Source of the DNA: an uncultured Roseiflexus sp.
Lineage (GTDB): Bacteria > Chloroflexota > Chloroflexia > Chloroflexales > Roseiflexaceae
Reading direction: 5' to 3'
DNA: 35,086 nt
Assembly (NCBI GenBank): GCA_937935075.1
Contig: CALGYB010000179.1
Location: 1 to 35,086 of the forward strand
Positions 7,868 to 15,848 of the stretch are shown in pieces. The translations under genes and the position numbers were made by a program. The notes beneath the pieces were generated by a model that was given only the letters and a program-made list of their open reading frames with translations, was not told the DNA's origin and searched no databases. Each line of letters begins with the position of its first letter. The first letter of the stretch is position 1.

Positions 7868-8296
7868 TGGCGATTTTCTACGCGGATAGCAGTGTTCTGG
7901 TTAAGCGCCATATTCAGGAACAAGGCTCAGTATGGTTCCGGTATCTGACTGCACCTTGTGCAGGCAATCGAATTGAGACGGCGCGTTTGAGCCTGATTGA
8001 AGTGATCAGTGCGCTGAATCGGCGGGTGCGGGAAGGAACGTTGCCACCGACGGTCTATGCCGCTGTGCGCGATGATTTTCTGGCTTGCTGTCGATGCCGC
8101 TATCGAAATCGTGCCGATGACGGGTGATGTGCTCCGCCGGGCGCAATACCTTCTCGAACACCATCCTCTGCGCGCTTATGATGCGCTCCATCTGGCTTCG
8201 GCGCTGGAGGTGCACATCCGCCTTACGAGCGCCGGACTGCCGCCGCTCACCTTTCTGGCTGCCGATGACGGCTTGCTCGGCGCTGCAACGGCTTAA
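7867..8296 (+). pseudogene. VapC-like PIN-domain toxin, frameshifted
   Basis: Frame one starts at GTG 7867 (MAIFYADSSVLVKRHIQEQGS) and carries the first acidic residue of a PIN nuclease plus the Glu of SLIEVISALNRR. It runs to TGA at 8125-8127. The remainder of the domain (DAAIEIVPMTGDVLRRAQYLL...LRAYDALHLASALE) is in another frame to 8296, with the change near 8085-8095, where one extra base (or two missing bases) after DDFLAC would reconcile the frames. The joined product would be about 143 residues, the usual PIN toxin length. VapC proteins are ribonucleases that cleave tRNA or rRNA. Either the toxin is inactivated or a sequencing indel is present. Confidence 0.8.
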
Positions 8297-8336
8297 GGCT
8301 TGCCCGTTGATAATCCAAATCGCTATCCCATCGGGT

Positions 8337-9215
8337 TCAAAACAGCGTCAGTTGCTCGCCCGCATCGACGGCGCTCTCCCACGGCAGCGGCGGCACGCCG
8401 GGCGTCCCGTCGAGACGGCGTTGCAGCGCCCGACAGAGCAGCGGCGACTCACGCTCTACCGGGCAGTGCATAAAGAAAAACACTGTCGTGTCGTCGGCAA
8501 TCCATGCGCGCACACGTGTTGCCCATTCGTCGAGCAGCGGGTCGTTCCGCGCCACGTCCGGGTGGCCAATGTACCGCACCAGCGCGAAGGAGGCGCTGCG
8601 CAGCGGATGAAGCGGCACATCAGGCTTGTTGTCGCGCGCGCGACGCAGGTCCTCCTCCGCACCCGGCAGTGGTCCCAGGTCGAGCGGACGCACATCCATC
8701 AGCACCCGCCCGACGCCATACCGTTCCAGCAACGCCATCAACGCCGCTTCTTCCTGGGGCGCGTACCAGCCCGAATGGCGCACTTCGACCGCCAGCCGAT
8801 GCGTGGGGTTCCACGCCGCCAGCCACACAGCAAGGTCGTCCATCTGATGAGGTGAATACCCTGGCGGCAACTGGAGAAAGAATGGACCCAACCGTTCGCC
8901 GAGTGGCGCCACACGCTGCACAAAGGCTTCGGTCTCGCGCAGCCGTGCCGCCAGTGATCCCTGATGGCTGATGTCTCGCGGGAGTTTGAAGCAGAAGCGG
9001 AACGATGGGGGCGTTTCGTCCGCCCATCGTTGCACCGTCTCAGCCGACGGGATGGCGTAAAAGGTCGTGTTGCCCTCAACAGTCGTCAGACGGCGGCTGT
9101 AGAGGCGCAGGTAATCGGCGCTGCGGCTGCCGCGCGGGAAGAGAACGCCAGACCAGGAAGGATGCGCCCAGACAGCGCAGCCGAGGTAGAAACGCGGCTG
9201 ACTCGCGGAGGTCAT
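8337..9215 (-). CDS. DUF72 (YecE-like) protein
   Basis: The 292-residue product begins with the family's characteristic FYLGCAVWAHPSWSGVLFP and continues with YSRRLTTVEGNTTFYAIPSAETVQRWADETP and FRFCFKLPRDISH, then FFLQLPPG and LAVEVRHSGWY. DUF72 proteins adopt a TIM-barrel-like fold; their reaction is not established to my knowledge. The protein is presumably cytoplasmic. The ATG comes three bases after the amidase stop (TGA, gcc, ATG), so the two genes form an operon with coupled translation. Length and motifs are normal for the family, with no sign of damage. Confidence 0.88.
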   Translation of the reverse strand: MTSASQPRFYLGCAVWAHPSWSGVLFPRGSRSADYLRLYSRRLTTVEGNTTFYAIPSAETVQRWADETPPSFRFCFKLPRDISHQGSLAARLRETEAFVQRVAPLGERLGPFFLQLPPGYSPHQMDDLAVWLAAWNPTHRLAVEVRHSGWYAPQEEAALMALLERYGVGRVLMDVRPLDLGPLPGAEEDLRRARDNKPDVPLHPLRSASFALVRYIGHPDVARNDPLLDEWATRVRAWIADDTTVFFFMHCPVERESPLLCRALQRRLDGTPGVPPLPWESAVDAGEQLTLF

Positions 9216-9218
9216 GGC

Positions 9219-10610
9219 TCAACATCCTGGCGGCGTCTGGCGATGCCACAACGTTGCGCGCTCAAACGCCCTGCCGGCGCGCAGCGCGCGTCCTTCGCGC
9301 CACGGCGCCGCCACGATCTGCAACCCGATCGGCAACCCGGCGGCGCTCATGCCGCACGGCAGTGAAAGCGCCGGCAGTCCGGCAAGGTTGAACGGCGCGG
9401 TGCAGCGGGTCAGTTGGCGCGCCGCCTCGATAGCATCCATCCCCTCGATGACCGGCGCTGTGATCGGCGTTGCAGGGGTCAACAACAGGTCGAATCGCTC
9501 GAAGAGGCGCTCCAGTTGACGCCGCCACTCGCTCTGAAAGCGACGCGCCAGGATGTACTCAGTGGACGTAAACGCCGCGCCGCGTTCCAGGCGCGTCCGC
9601 ACGTCGGCGCCGAACTTCTCCGGGTTGTTCCACAGCCGGTCGCGGTGGAACGCAGCGGCGTCGCTGGTCGTCATCAGAGCGTTCATCTGCGCCGCCTCTT
9701 GCCCGCGTCCGAGATCGATGCGTTCAATGTGCGCTCCCAATTCCTCGAACACTGTAGCAGCCTGGCGCACTGCGGAGAGAACTTCCGGGTCAGCCTGACC
9801 AAAGTGGGCATCGTCCGCCAGCGCGATGCGCCATCCCGCCACCCCCGCGTCGATGTCGGCGAGCAGGTCGTCAACCGGCGCCGCGACACTCACCGGATCG
9901 TCCGGGTCGTACCCGGCGATTGCCTGCAACAGCAGCGCCGTGTCGGTCACGGTGCGCGCCATGGGACCGGCATGGTCGAGGTTCCAGCTCAGCGGAACGA
10001 CCCCTTGCAGGCTGACCCGCCCAAACGTTGGTTTGAAGCCGACAATGCCGCAGAGAGACGCCGGGATGCGAATACTGCCGCCGGTATCGCTCCCCAGCGC
10101 TCCCATACAGAGACCCGCCGCCAGCGCCGCTGCTGCGCCGCCGGAGGAGCCGCCGGTGATGCGCGTCGTATCCCAGGGGTTGCGGGAAGGACCGTAGTGC
10201 GGGTTGATGTTGGTGACGCCCAGCGCCCATTCATGCATGTTCAGTTTGCCGATCAACACGGCGCCTGCCTGGTAGAGAAGCGTCACTGCGCGTGCATCCG
10301 CATCCGGCACACGGTCGGCAAAGAAGGTCGAACCGGCAGTGGTGCGGATGCCGGCGGTATCATACAGGTCTTTCAGCGCAATCGGAATGCCATGCAGCAG
10401 ACCGCGTTGCACGCCGCGCGCCAGTTCGTCATCGGCGGCGCGCGCCTGCGCCAGCGCATGATCAGCGGAGACTGTGATGAAGCTGTTGAAATGGGCGTCA
10501 TGAGCGTTGATACGGCTCAGATGCGCTTCAGTCAGCTCGACCGCCGAAATGTCGCGGCGCGCCAGCAGATTGGCGGCGTCAACAATGGTGAGCCGGAAAA
10601 GGTCGGACAT
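9219..10610 (-). CDS. Amidase signature enzyme (GatA/AtzF-like)
   Basis: The 463-residue enzyme has the amidase signature: catalytic Lys in GIPIALKDLYDTAG, the Ser-rich loop TGGSSGGAAAALAAG and the nucleophile loop GSDTGGSIRIPAS, followed by GFKPTFGRVS. These enzymes hydrolyse carboxamides; GatA relatives act in Glu-tRNA(Gln) amidotransfer. No gatB or gatC is adjacent, and the coupled DUF72 gene does not suggest a substrate, so I call it a stand-alone amidase. GGGAG lies 7 bases before the ATG. It is soluble and cytoplasmic, with no signal peptide. Confidence 0.88.
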   Translation of the reverse strand: MSDLFRLTIVDAANLLARRDISAVELTEAHLSRINAHDAHFNSFITVSADHALAQARAADDELARGVQRGLLHGIPIALKDLYDTAGIRTTAGSTFFADRVPDADARAVTLLYQAGAVLIGKLNMHEWALGVTNINPHYGPSRNPWDTTRITGGSSGGAAAALAAGLCMGALGSDTGGSIRIPASLCGIVGFKPTFGRVSLQGVVPLSWNLDHAGPMARTVTDTALLLQAIAGYDPDDPVSVAAPVDDLLADIDAGVAGWRIALADDAHFGQADPEVLSAVRQAATVFEELGAHIERIDLGRGQEAAQMNALMTTSDAAAFHRDRLWNNPEKFGADVRTRLERGAAFTSTEYILARRFQSEWRRQLERLFERFDLLLTPATPITAPVIEGMDAIEAARQLTRCTAPFNLAGLPALSLPCGMSAAGLPIGLQIVAAPWREGRALRAGRAFERATLWHRQTPPGC

Positions 10611-10651
10611 CTCTGGTCTCCCTATTTATTCTCAATGCGCGAAACGCATGA

Positions 10652-11431
10652 TCATCGCCTCGGACACAACCGCATCCAGACGCCACTTCCCAGCAATACT
10701 GCCGCCAGTGCCGCCAATGCGCCCCACGGAACGCCAGCGCCGCCGGTGCGCGGCAATGCCGCCGGGACGTCAGCGCCGCCGGTCGATGTACCCGTTCCAC
10801 CAGTCCCGGTCCCCCCAGTCTGTGCAGGCGGCGCCGCCGCAACCACCGGATTGAAGGGATCACGGCGCGAACCGCGCAGCAACATATGGACGCGACGCTC
10901 CTCTTCGAGTTCAGCGCGCAGGCGTGCAAGTTCGGCAGCGACATCGTCTTCTGCGAGGCGCGCCGTGGCATACGCCGCAGCAGGCGGCGCCGACACTTCT
11001 TGCAGCAACGTCGTCTCCGGCGCTACCTGCATGCTGACAGGTTCCTGTTCTGGATGATGCGATGCGCTTTTCAGTCGTTCAATCTCTGCAAGATCGGACC
11101 GCCGCACCGTCTCGAGTCCAGCAATGCGCTCTTCGCGTTCACTCAGTTGCTGGCGAACCTGCGCCGGTTCAGCGCGTGCGTTATCGAGCGCGGCCTGCAG
11201 GATCGCAACCTCACTTGCGCGTTGCTGCGCCAGGGTTGCCGTCGCCGTCAGATCGTTCTGGAGGCGTGCTGTTTCGGTGCGACACTGTTCGAGGTCGCTG
11301 CGCAACGCTGCGCTTTCGCCCGTCGCAGCGTGGATGATGCGCGTCCGCCTGCGCCAATAGTTCCAGTCGATAATCCACTCCGCCACCCAACCAGCGATGA
11401 ACCCCAGCAGAACGCCTGTCCAGAAACTCAT
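10652..11431 (-). CDS. Coiled-coil membrane protein with LPXTG-like C-terminal anchor
   Basis: The 259-residue product starts with a hydrophobic, glycine-rich helix (residues 2-23) followed by WRRRTR. It continues with a long heptad-rich coiled coil (about 35-125, ending near LAEIERLKSAS) and a second helical stretch (AELARLRAELEEERRVH). A Gly/Thr linker follows, then LPRTGGAG, a hydrophobic segment (GALAALAAVLLGSGVW) and a basic end. LPxTG-hydrophobic-basic is the sorting signal used by sortases in other bacteria. The positive charges after the first helix would put the middle of the protein inside the cell, which conflicts with sortase anchoring, so topology is uncertain. AGGAGAAGGGG lies before the ATG. 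The function is unknown; the family is not recognised. Confidence 0.7.
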   Translation of the reverse strand: MSFWTGVLLGFIAGWVAEWIIDWNYWRRRTRIIHAATGESAALRSDLEQCRTETARLQNDLTATATLAQQRASEVAILQAALDNARAEPAQVRQQLSEREERIAGLETVRRSDLAEIERLKSASHHPEQEPVSMQVAPETTLLQEVSAPPAAAYATARLAEDDVAAELARLRAELEEERRVHMLLRGSRRDPFNPVVAAAPPAQTGGTGTGGTGTSTGGADVPAALPRTGGAGVPWGALAALAAVLLGSGVWMRLCPRR

Positions 11432-11580
11432 ACCCCTTCTCCTTTCTGCTCAGGAGCAAGAGAACCAGCGCCAGCGCAGCATATGAGCCTATCAAAGCCG
11501 CCGGCAAGATCGGGTTCATATCCACACAACAAGGCGCGTGGTTGGTAGCAGACGGGTTGGCGCTATTGTTCAGGAAGACG

Positions 11581-13797
11581 CTATGTCTCGGGACGAAATC
11601 CAAGCAACCGCAGACCGTTCAACGTCACGAGGAGCGACGTTCCCATATCGGCGAACACCGCCATCCACATGGTGCTCCATCCTGCTGCGACAATCGCCAG
11701 AAACACCACTTTCACGGCGATGCTGAAGGCAACATTGAGCATAATGGTTCGTCGCGCGGCGCGCGCCAGTGCGAAGACGAACGGCAAACGGCGCAGGTCA
11801 CTGCTCATCAGCGTCACATCGGCGGTTTCCATTGCCTGATTTGCGCCGCCATGCGCCGCCCCCACCGCAATGCCGACGGTCGCCGATGCGAGAGCCGGCG
11901 TATCATTGATGCCATCACCGACCATTGCCACTGCGCCATAGGTGTTGCGAAGACCTTCGACCGCCTGCGCCTTTTGTTCAGGCAGCACTTCCGCGCGTAC
12001 ATCGTCGATGCCAACGTCGGCAGCGATGGCATACGCCGCCTCCCGGCGGTCGCCGGTCAGCATAATGACATGTCTGATGCCCGCCTTACGGAGTTGCGCG
12101 ACCGCCTCGCGGCTCTCAGGACGCACGGCGTCAGCGACGCTCAGCATACCGGCAAACACTCCATCGACACTGACCATCAACGGCGTTCGTCCGGCGTTTG
12201 CGTCCTGTTCTGCGCGGCGACAGAAGGCAGGGGGATGGGGTGCTATTTCATCGAAGTAGCGGTGGCTGCCGATCACAACCGTGCGTCCTTCGACCTTGCC
12301 GGCAATGCCATGCCCTGGCAGAGCGGTGACTGCCGCCGCAGCCGGCGCAGTCTGAGCGAGACCCCACGCGCGCGCTGCGTCAACGATGGCATGCGCCAGA
12401 GGGTGCTCGGAACGCCGCTCGACGGCGCAGGCGAGTTCGAGCAGCGTGTCGCATGCATCACACCTGACGGAGTCGCTCTGTTCCGCTTCACGGCAATCGA
12501 CCGAGCGCACTCTCACGAGGGTTGGTTTGCCGGTGGTCAGGGTGCCGGTTTTATCGAATGCAACGGCACGTATCGCGCCAAGCGCTTCAAGCGCCGCGCC
12601 GCCTTTGATCAGCACACCGGCGCGCGCGGCGGCGCTCAACGCACTGACCACGCTGACCGGCGTGCTGATGACCAGCGCACAGGGGCAGGCGACCACCAGG
12701 AGCGCCAGACTGCGGTAGAACCAGCCGGTCTCGTCCGGCGACGGGTTCCAGAATGGTTGACCAAACAGAAGCGGCGGAACAGCGGCAGTCAGCGCCGCAA
12801 TACCAACAACCGCAGGCGTATACCAGCCCGCAAAGCGGTCGATCAGGCGCTGAACGGGCGCCCGGCGATCCTGCGCTTGCTGCACCAGACGAATCATGCG
12901 GCTGATAGTATTTTCACTTGCCAGATGCGTCACAACCACCTCGATCGCGCCTTCGCCATTGATGCTGCCGGCATACACCTCCGCGCCCGGCGTTTTGGCG
13001 ACCGGGACGCTCTCGCCGGTGATCGGCGCCTGGTTGACGTGGGTGGCGCCGCTGCGCACCACGCCATCCATCGGCACGCGCTCACCTGGACGCACAACGA
13101 TCACATCCCCGACCGCCAGTTCAGCAACCGGTACACGCGTCTCATACCCATCACGCAGGCGCAGCGCCGTTTCGGGAACCAGGGTCATGAGCGAGTGAAT
13201 AGCATCCCGTGCGCGCGATGCGGTGAACCCTTCGATTGCTTCGCCAATCGCAAACAGGACCATGACCAGCGCCGCCTCGACATGCGCGCCGATGATGACG
13301 GCGCCGGCCGCAGCGATGGTCATCAGGGCATTGATCGAGATCGTTCGGCTGACCGTAAGCGAGCGCCAGGCGCTGCGTGCGATTGGCAAACCGGCGGCGA
13401 TCAGTGCGGCAAACGCAAGTGCATCGATCCAGATCGCGCGCCAGCCAAGGAGTTCATGCAGCACGACGACTGGAGCGATCAGGACAGCGCCGATCAATGC
13501 CAGGCGTGTATCGAGGCGTTGCCACATGAACCGGACGAACGACACCGACGCGCCGGGAGTCGTCGGTTTTGCGCCGGCGTCCTCCAGCAGCATCGCCTCA
13601 TACCCCATCGAGCGCACATACGCGATGATTACGTCGGGTTCAATAGCGCCGCGCACGCGGAGCCGACCGGTCGTGGCGTTCAGTTCACACGCCTCAACGC
13701 CATCGAGCCGGGCGACGCTCACTTCGATAGTCTGCGCACAATGAGCGCAATCAATGCCGTGAACAGTGAAGATGTGATCGCGTGTCTGTGTCTGCAT
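11581..13797 (-). CDS. Heavy-metal P1B-type ATPase (ZntA/CadA-like)
   Basis: The 738-residue pump has an N-terminal heavy-metal-associated domain with CAHC (17-20), several membrane helices, the actuator motif ITGESVPVAK, the transmembrane CPC in VVACPCALVIST, the phosphorylated Asp in FDKTGTLT, the SEHPLAHAI nucleotide-binding motif and the hinge MVGDGINDTPAL. The last helices contain the Asp of VFADMGTSLLVTLNGLRLL, typical of Zn/Cd/Pb exporters rather than copper pumps. It exports toxic divalent metals across the cytoplasmic membrane. The ATG at 13797 directly abuts heptamers of the GGGAACC type and has no clear ribosome site. The chromate transporter lies upstream on the same strand, separated only by a heptamer array, suggesting a metal-resistance group. 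A cysteine-containing insertion (RSVDCREAEQSDSVRCDACD) follows the phosphorylation motif. Confidence 0.92.
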   Translation of the reverse strand: MQTQTRDHIFTVHGIDCAHCAQTIEVSVARLDGVEACELNATTGRLRVRGAIEPDVIIAYVRSMGYEAMLLEDAGAKPTTPGASVSFVRFMWQRLDTRLALIGAVLIAPVVVLHELLGWRAIWIDALAFAALIAAGLPIARSAWRSLTVSRTISINALMTIAAAGAVIIGAHVEAALVMVLFAIGEAIEGFTASRARDAIHSLMTLVPETALRLRDGYETRVPVAELAVGDVIVVRPGERVPMDGVVRSGATHVNQAPITGESVPVAKTPGAEVYAGSINGEGAIEVVVTHLASENTISRMIRLVQQAQDRRAPVQRLIDRFAGWYTPAVVGIAALTAAVPPLLFGQPFWNPSPDETGWFYRSLALLVVACPCALVISTPVSVVSALSAAARAGVLIKGGAALEALGAIRAVAFDKTGTLTTGKPTLVRVRSVDCREAEQSDSVRCDACDTLLELACAVERRSEHPLAHAIVDAARAWGLAQTAPAAAAVTALPGHGIAGKVEGRTVVIGSHRYFDEIAPHPPAFCRRAEQDANAGRTPLMVSVDGVFAGMLSVADAVRPESREAVAQLRKAGIRHVIMLTGDRREAAYAIAADVGIDDVRAEVLPEQKAQAVEGLRNTYGAVAMVGDGINDTPALASATVGIAVGAAHGGANQAMETADVTLMSSDLRRLPFVFALARAARRTIMLNVAFSIAVKVVFLAIVAAGWSTMWMAVFADMGTSLLVTLNGLRLLGFRPET

Positions 13798-13823
13798 TGG
13801 TTCCCGGTTCTCAGTTCTCGTAA

Positions 13824-13963
13824 CTCTACCCTCTACCCTCTGACCTCTACCCTCTGACCTCTACCCTCTGACCTCTACCCTCTGACCTCTACCCTCTGAC
13901 CTCTACCCTCTACCCTCTGACCTCTACCCTCTGACCTCTACCCTCTGACCTCTACCCTCTACC
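13824..13963. repeat. Heptamer array: 20 units of CTCTACC/CTCTGAC
   Basis: Twenty 7-base units follow each other without a single indel: 12 are CTCTACC and 8 are CTCTGAC, largely alternating, with three CTCTACC doublets. It fills nearly the whole gap between chrA and the metal ATPase. The last unit overlaps the end of chrA: its TAC, read on the minus strand, forms the chrA stop codon (TAG at 13961-13959). On the other side, less regular heptamers (GGTTCTC, AGTTCTC) run to the ATPase start. There are no spacers, so it is not a CRISPR array. Confidence 0.95.
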
Positions 13964-15173
13964 CCCCTACCCTCCAACCAACCCCCGCAGCAACAACGAC
14001 GACCAGCCAGGGCGGCCATTTCCACACGACGAGCATGCCAAAGCATCCCAGCGCGAGGGCAACGTCGAGCGGCGTCATGATAGCACTAGTCATGACCGGC
14101 GTGTAGAGGGTGGCAAGAAGGATGCCAACCACCGCAGCATTGATGCCGCGCAGCGCCGCCTGCGCTTCTTCCCGGCTCCGCAACCAGTTCCAGAACGGGA
14201 GCGCGCCGATTACCAGGAACCAAGCCGGCAGAAAGATCGCCAGCAGCCCCAGCATTCCTCCAACCCATCCGTTGGGCGTTGGCGTTTGAACAGCCCCCAG
14301 ATATGCCGCAAATGTAAAAAGCGGACCGGGCACAGCCTGCGCCATGCCATATCCAGCGACGAACTGCGCATCGCTGACCCATCCAGGCGGCGTGACCCCG
14401 GCATGGAGCAGCGGCAGAACGACATGCCCGCCGCCGAAGACCAGCGCGCCGGCGCGGTAGAAACTGTCGAAGAGTGCGAGCGCATGGAACGGGAATGCCG
14501 TGCGCGCCAGCGGCAGCGCAATGAGCAGTCCAAAGAACGCGATCCAGCACCCGACAGCCAGGCGGCGATCAAATGACGCCAGCCGCGCTGGCGCTGCCGC
14601 TGGCGCGCCGCTGCGCAACACCCGCCAGCCGATCATTCCGCCAGCGACAATAATCACGATCTGCGCCAGCGCATTGCTCCAGACCAGCAACGCCACCGCT
14701 GCAAGAATCGCGATCGTTGCGCGTTTGCGGTCGGGGCAGAGCGCGCGCGCCATACCCCACGCCGCCTGCGCCACGACCGCCGCAGCAACGACCTTCAAAC
14801 CGTGCAGCGCCGCTGTGTCTGCACCGAGTGATGCAACGCCGTATGCCGCTGCAATCATCAGCAGCGCCGATGGGAGGGTGAACCCCAGCCATGCCGCCAA
14901 GCCGCCTGGCAGACCGGCACGCATCACGCCGATCGCAATGCCTATCTGGCTGCTCGCCGGACCTGGTAGAAACTGGCAAAGCGCCACCAGATCGGCGTAG
15001 GTGCGATCATCGAGCCAGCGCCGCCGAACGACGAACTCTTCGCGAAAATATCCCAGATGCGCGATCGGTCCGCCGAACGATGTCAATCCCAGGCGCGTGA
15101 ACACGGCCAGCACCTCGATGATCGCCCCCGCGGCGCTGTGGCTGGCTGTACCGTCTCTTTCACAACATGTCAT
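13959..15173 (-). CDS. chrA: Chromate transporter ChrA
   Basis: The 404-residue membrane protein contains both halves of the CHR family: the N-terminal motif LTSFGGPIAHLGYFREEFV with CQFLPGPASSQ, and the C-terminal equivalent GALVFGGGHVVLPLL with GYGMAQAVPGPLFTFAAYLG. About ten to twelve hydrophobic segments are visible. The family exports chromate, with a possible link to sulfate. Two-domain ChrA proteins are usually close to 400 residues, so this one is complete. The ATG at 15173 overlaps the stop of the coiled-coil/SH3 gene (ATGA), which supports this start despite a poor ribosome site. The C-terminus (RVGG) and stop run into the heptamer array, so the array has shaped or trimmed the end of the protein. 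Confidence 0.92.
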   Translation of the reverse strand: MTCCERDGTASHSAAGAIIEVLAVFTRLGLTSFGGPIAHLGYFREEFVVRRRWLDDRTYADLVALCQFLPGPASSQIGIAIGVMRAGLPGGLAAWLGFTLPSALLMIAAAYGVASLGADTAALHGLKVVAAAVVAQAAWGMARALCPDRKRATIAILAAVALLVWSNALAQIVIIVAGGMIGWRVLRSGAPAAAPARLASFDRRLAVGCWIAFFGLLIALPLARTAFPFHALALFDSFYRAGALVFGGGHVVLPLLHAGVTPPGWVSDAQFVAGYGMAQAVPGPLFTFAAYLGAVQTPTPNGWVGGMLGLLAIFLPAWFLVIGALPFWNWLRSREEAQAALRGINAAVVGILLATLYTPVMTSAIMTPLDVALALGCFGMLVVWKWPPWLVVVVAAGVGWRVGG

Positions 15174-15784
15174 TCAGGAGCGGTCACCAGTTCTTCACCG
15201 GCAACCCATCCCTCGCGGCCATCGGCGGCGCGGATGCGCCACCAGTGATAACCGTCGGCGGCGACCGGTCCTTCGAGCAGGGTCAGTTGCGTGCCCGGCG
15301 CCAGACCGTCATGCACCTGTGAGTTGAGACCGGGGGCGCTGCGGCGACGAAGGTTCTTGCCCCCTGCCTTCTGCACCCAGGCGGTTGCGCCGACTGCCAG
15401 ACCCGGCTTGCCGCTTGCCAGTTCTGCAACGGCAGCGCCGACACTCTTCGCCTGTTCTTCCATGGCAGCCTTTTCCTTCGCCAGTTGCCCGATCTGCGCT
15501 TCAAGTTCACGGACACGCGCATTTGCGTCTTTCAGTGCATCCTGAGTGGCAGAAAGCGCAAGTTGTTCTGCGCTTGCAGCGCCTTTCGCAGCATCCGCCT
15601 GCTTCTGAGCCTCAGCCAGTTGCATCGTCAACTGATCGATTTCGGAAGTGCGCTGGTTCAGTTGCTTCTGAAGCTCGTATATGCGATCGCTGAGGTTCTT
15701 GATCGTCTCGCCGAGTTTGTGCTGCTCCGCCTTCTCTTCCTCTTCCTTCTTCTTATCCTTGCCGAACAACTGACCGAGACCCAT
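15170..15784 (-). CDS. Coiled-coil protein with C-terminal SH3-like domain
   Basis: The 204-residue product starts MGLGQLFGKDKKKEEEEKAEQ, a short amphipathic and then highly charged head. It continues as a coiled coil (about residues 22-115, with IYELQKQLNQRTSEIDQLTMQLAEAQKQ and ARVRELEAQIGQLAKEKAAMEE). The C-terminal ~75 residues (NLRRRSAPGLNSQVHDGLAPGTQLTLLEGP...YHWWRIRAADGREGWVAGEELV) match a bacterial SH3 (SH3b) fold. SH3b domains often bind peptidoglycan, but no signal peptide is visible, so the site of action is unclear. AAGGAG lies 7 bases before the ATG at 15784; the frame is open further upstream, but without family-like sequence. The stop overlaps the ATG of chrA. Confidence 0.8.
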   Translation of the reverse strand: MGLGQLFGKDKKKEEEEKAEQHKLGETIKNLSDRIYELQKQLNQRTSEIDQLTMQLAEAQKQADAAKGAASAEQLALSATQDALKDANARVRELEAQIGQLAKEKAAMEEQAKSVGAAVAELASGKPGLAVGATAWVQKAGGKNLRRRSAPGLNSQVHDGLAPGTQLTLLEGPVAADGYHWWRIRAADGREGWVAGEELVTAPE

Positions 15785-15848
15785 GAGGGCGCTCCTTTCA
15801 TTGGCGCTGGCGTCACAAGGCGCCAGCCAGCAGATGTGCGAATCGCGC

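Noticed and set aside
9414-11057. Long plus-strand open frame opposite the amidase
   Set aside because: The amidase on the minus strand has all catalytic motifs; the plus-strand product has shadow composition and crosses two genes.
11433-11519. Small hydrophobic ORF (MNPILPAALIGSYAALALVLLLLSR start) before the coiled-coil gene
   Set aside because: It resembles a single membrane helix, but has no ribosome site and then runs out of frame through the next gene; evidence is too weak to list as a gene.
11542-13857. Long plus-strand open frame (771 codons) opposite the metal ATPase
   Set aside because: It is the complement shadow of a well-conserved P-type ATPase in GC-rich DNA, is rich in Arg/His/Gln and has no recognisable domain.
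13824-13963. Heptamer arrays as CRISPR
   Set aside because: Units are contiguous with no spacers and are only 7 bases long; no cas genes are present.
13824-13963. Telomere-like repeat marking a linear replicon end
   Set aside because: The array is internal between two genes and the unit differs at every locus.
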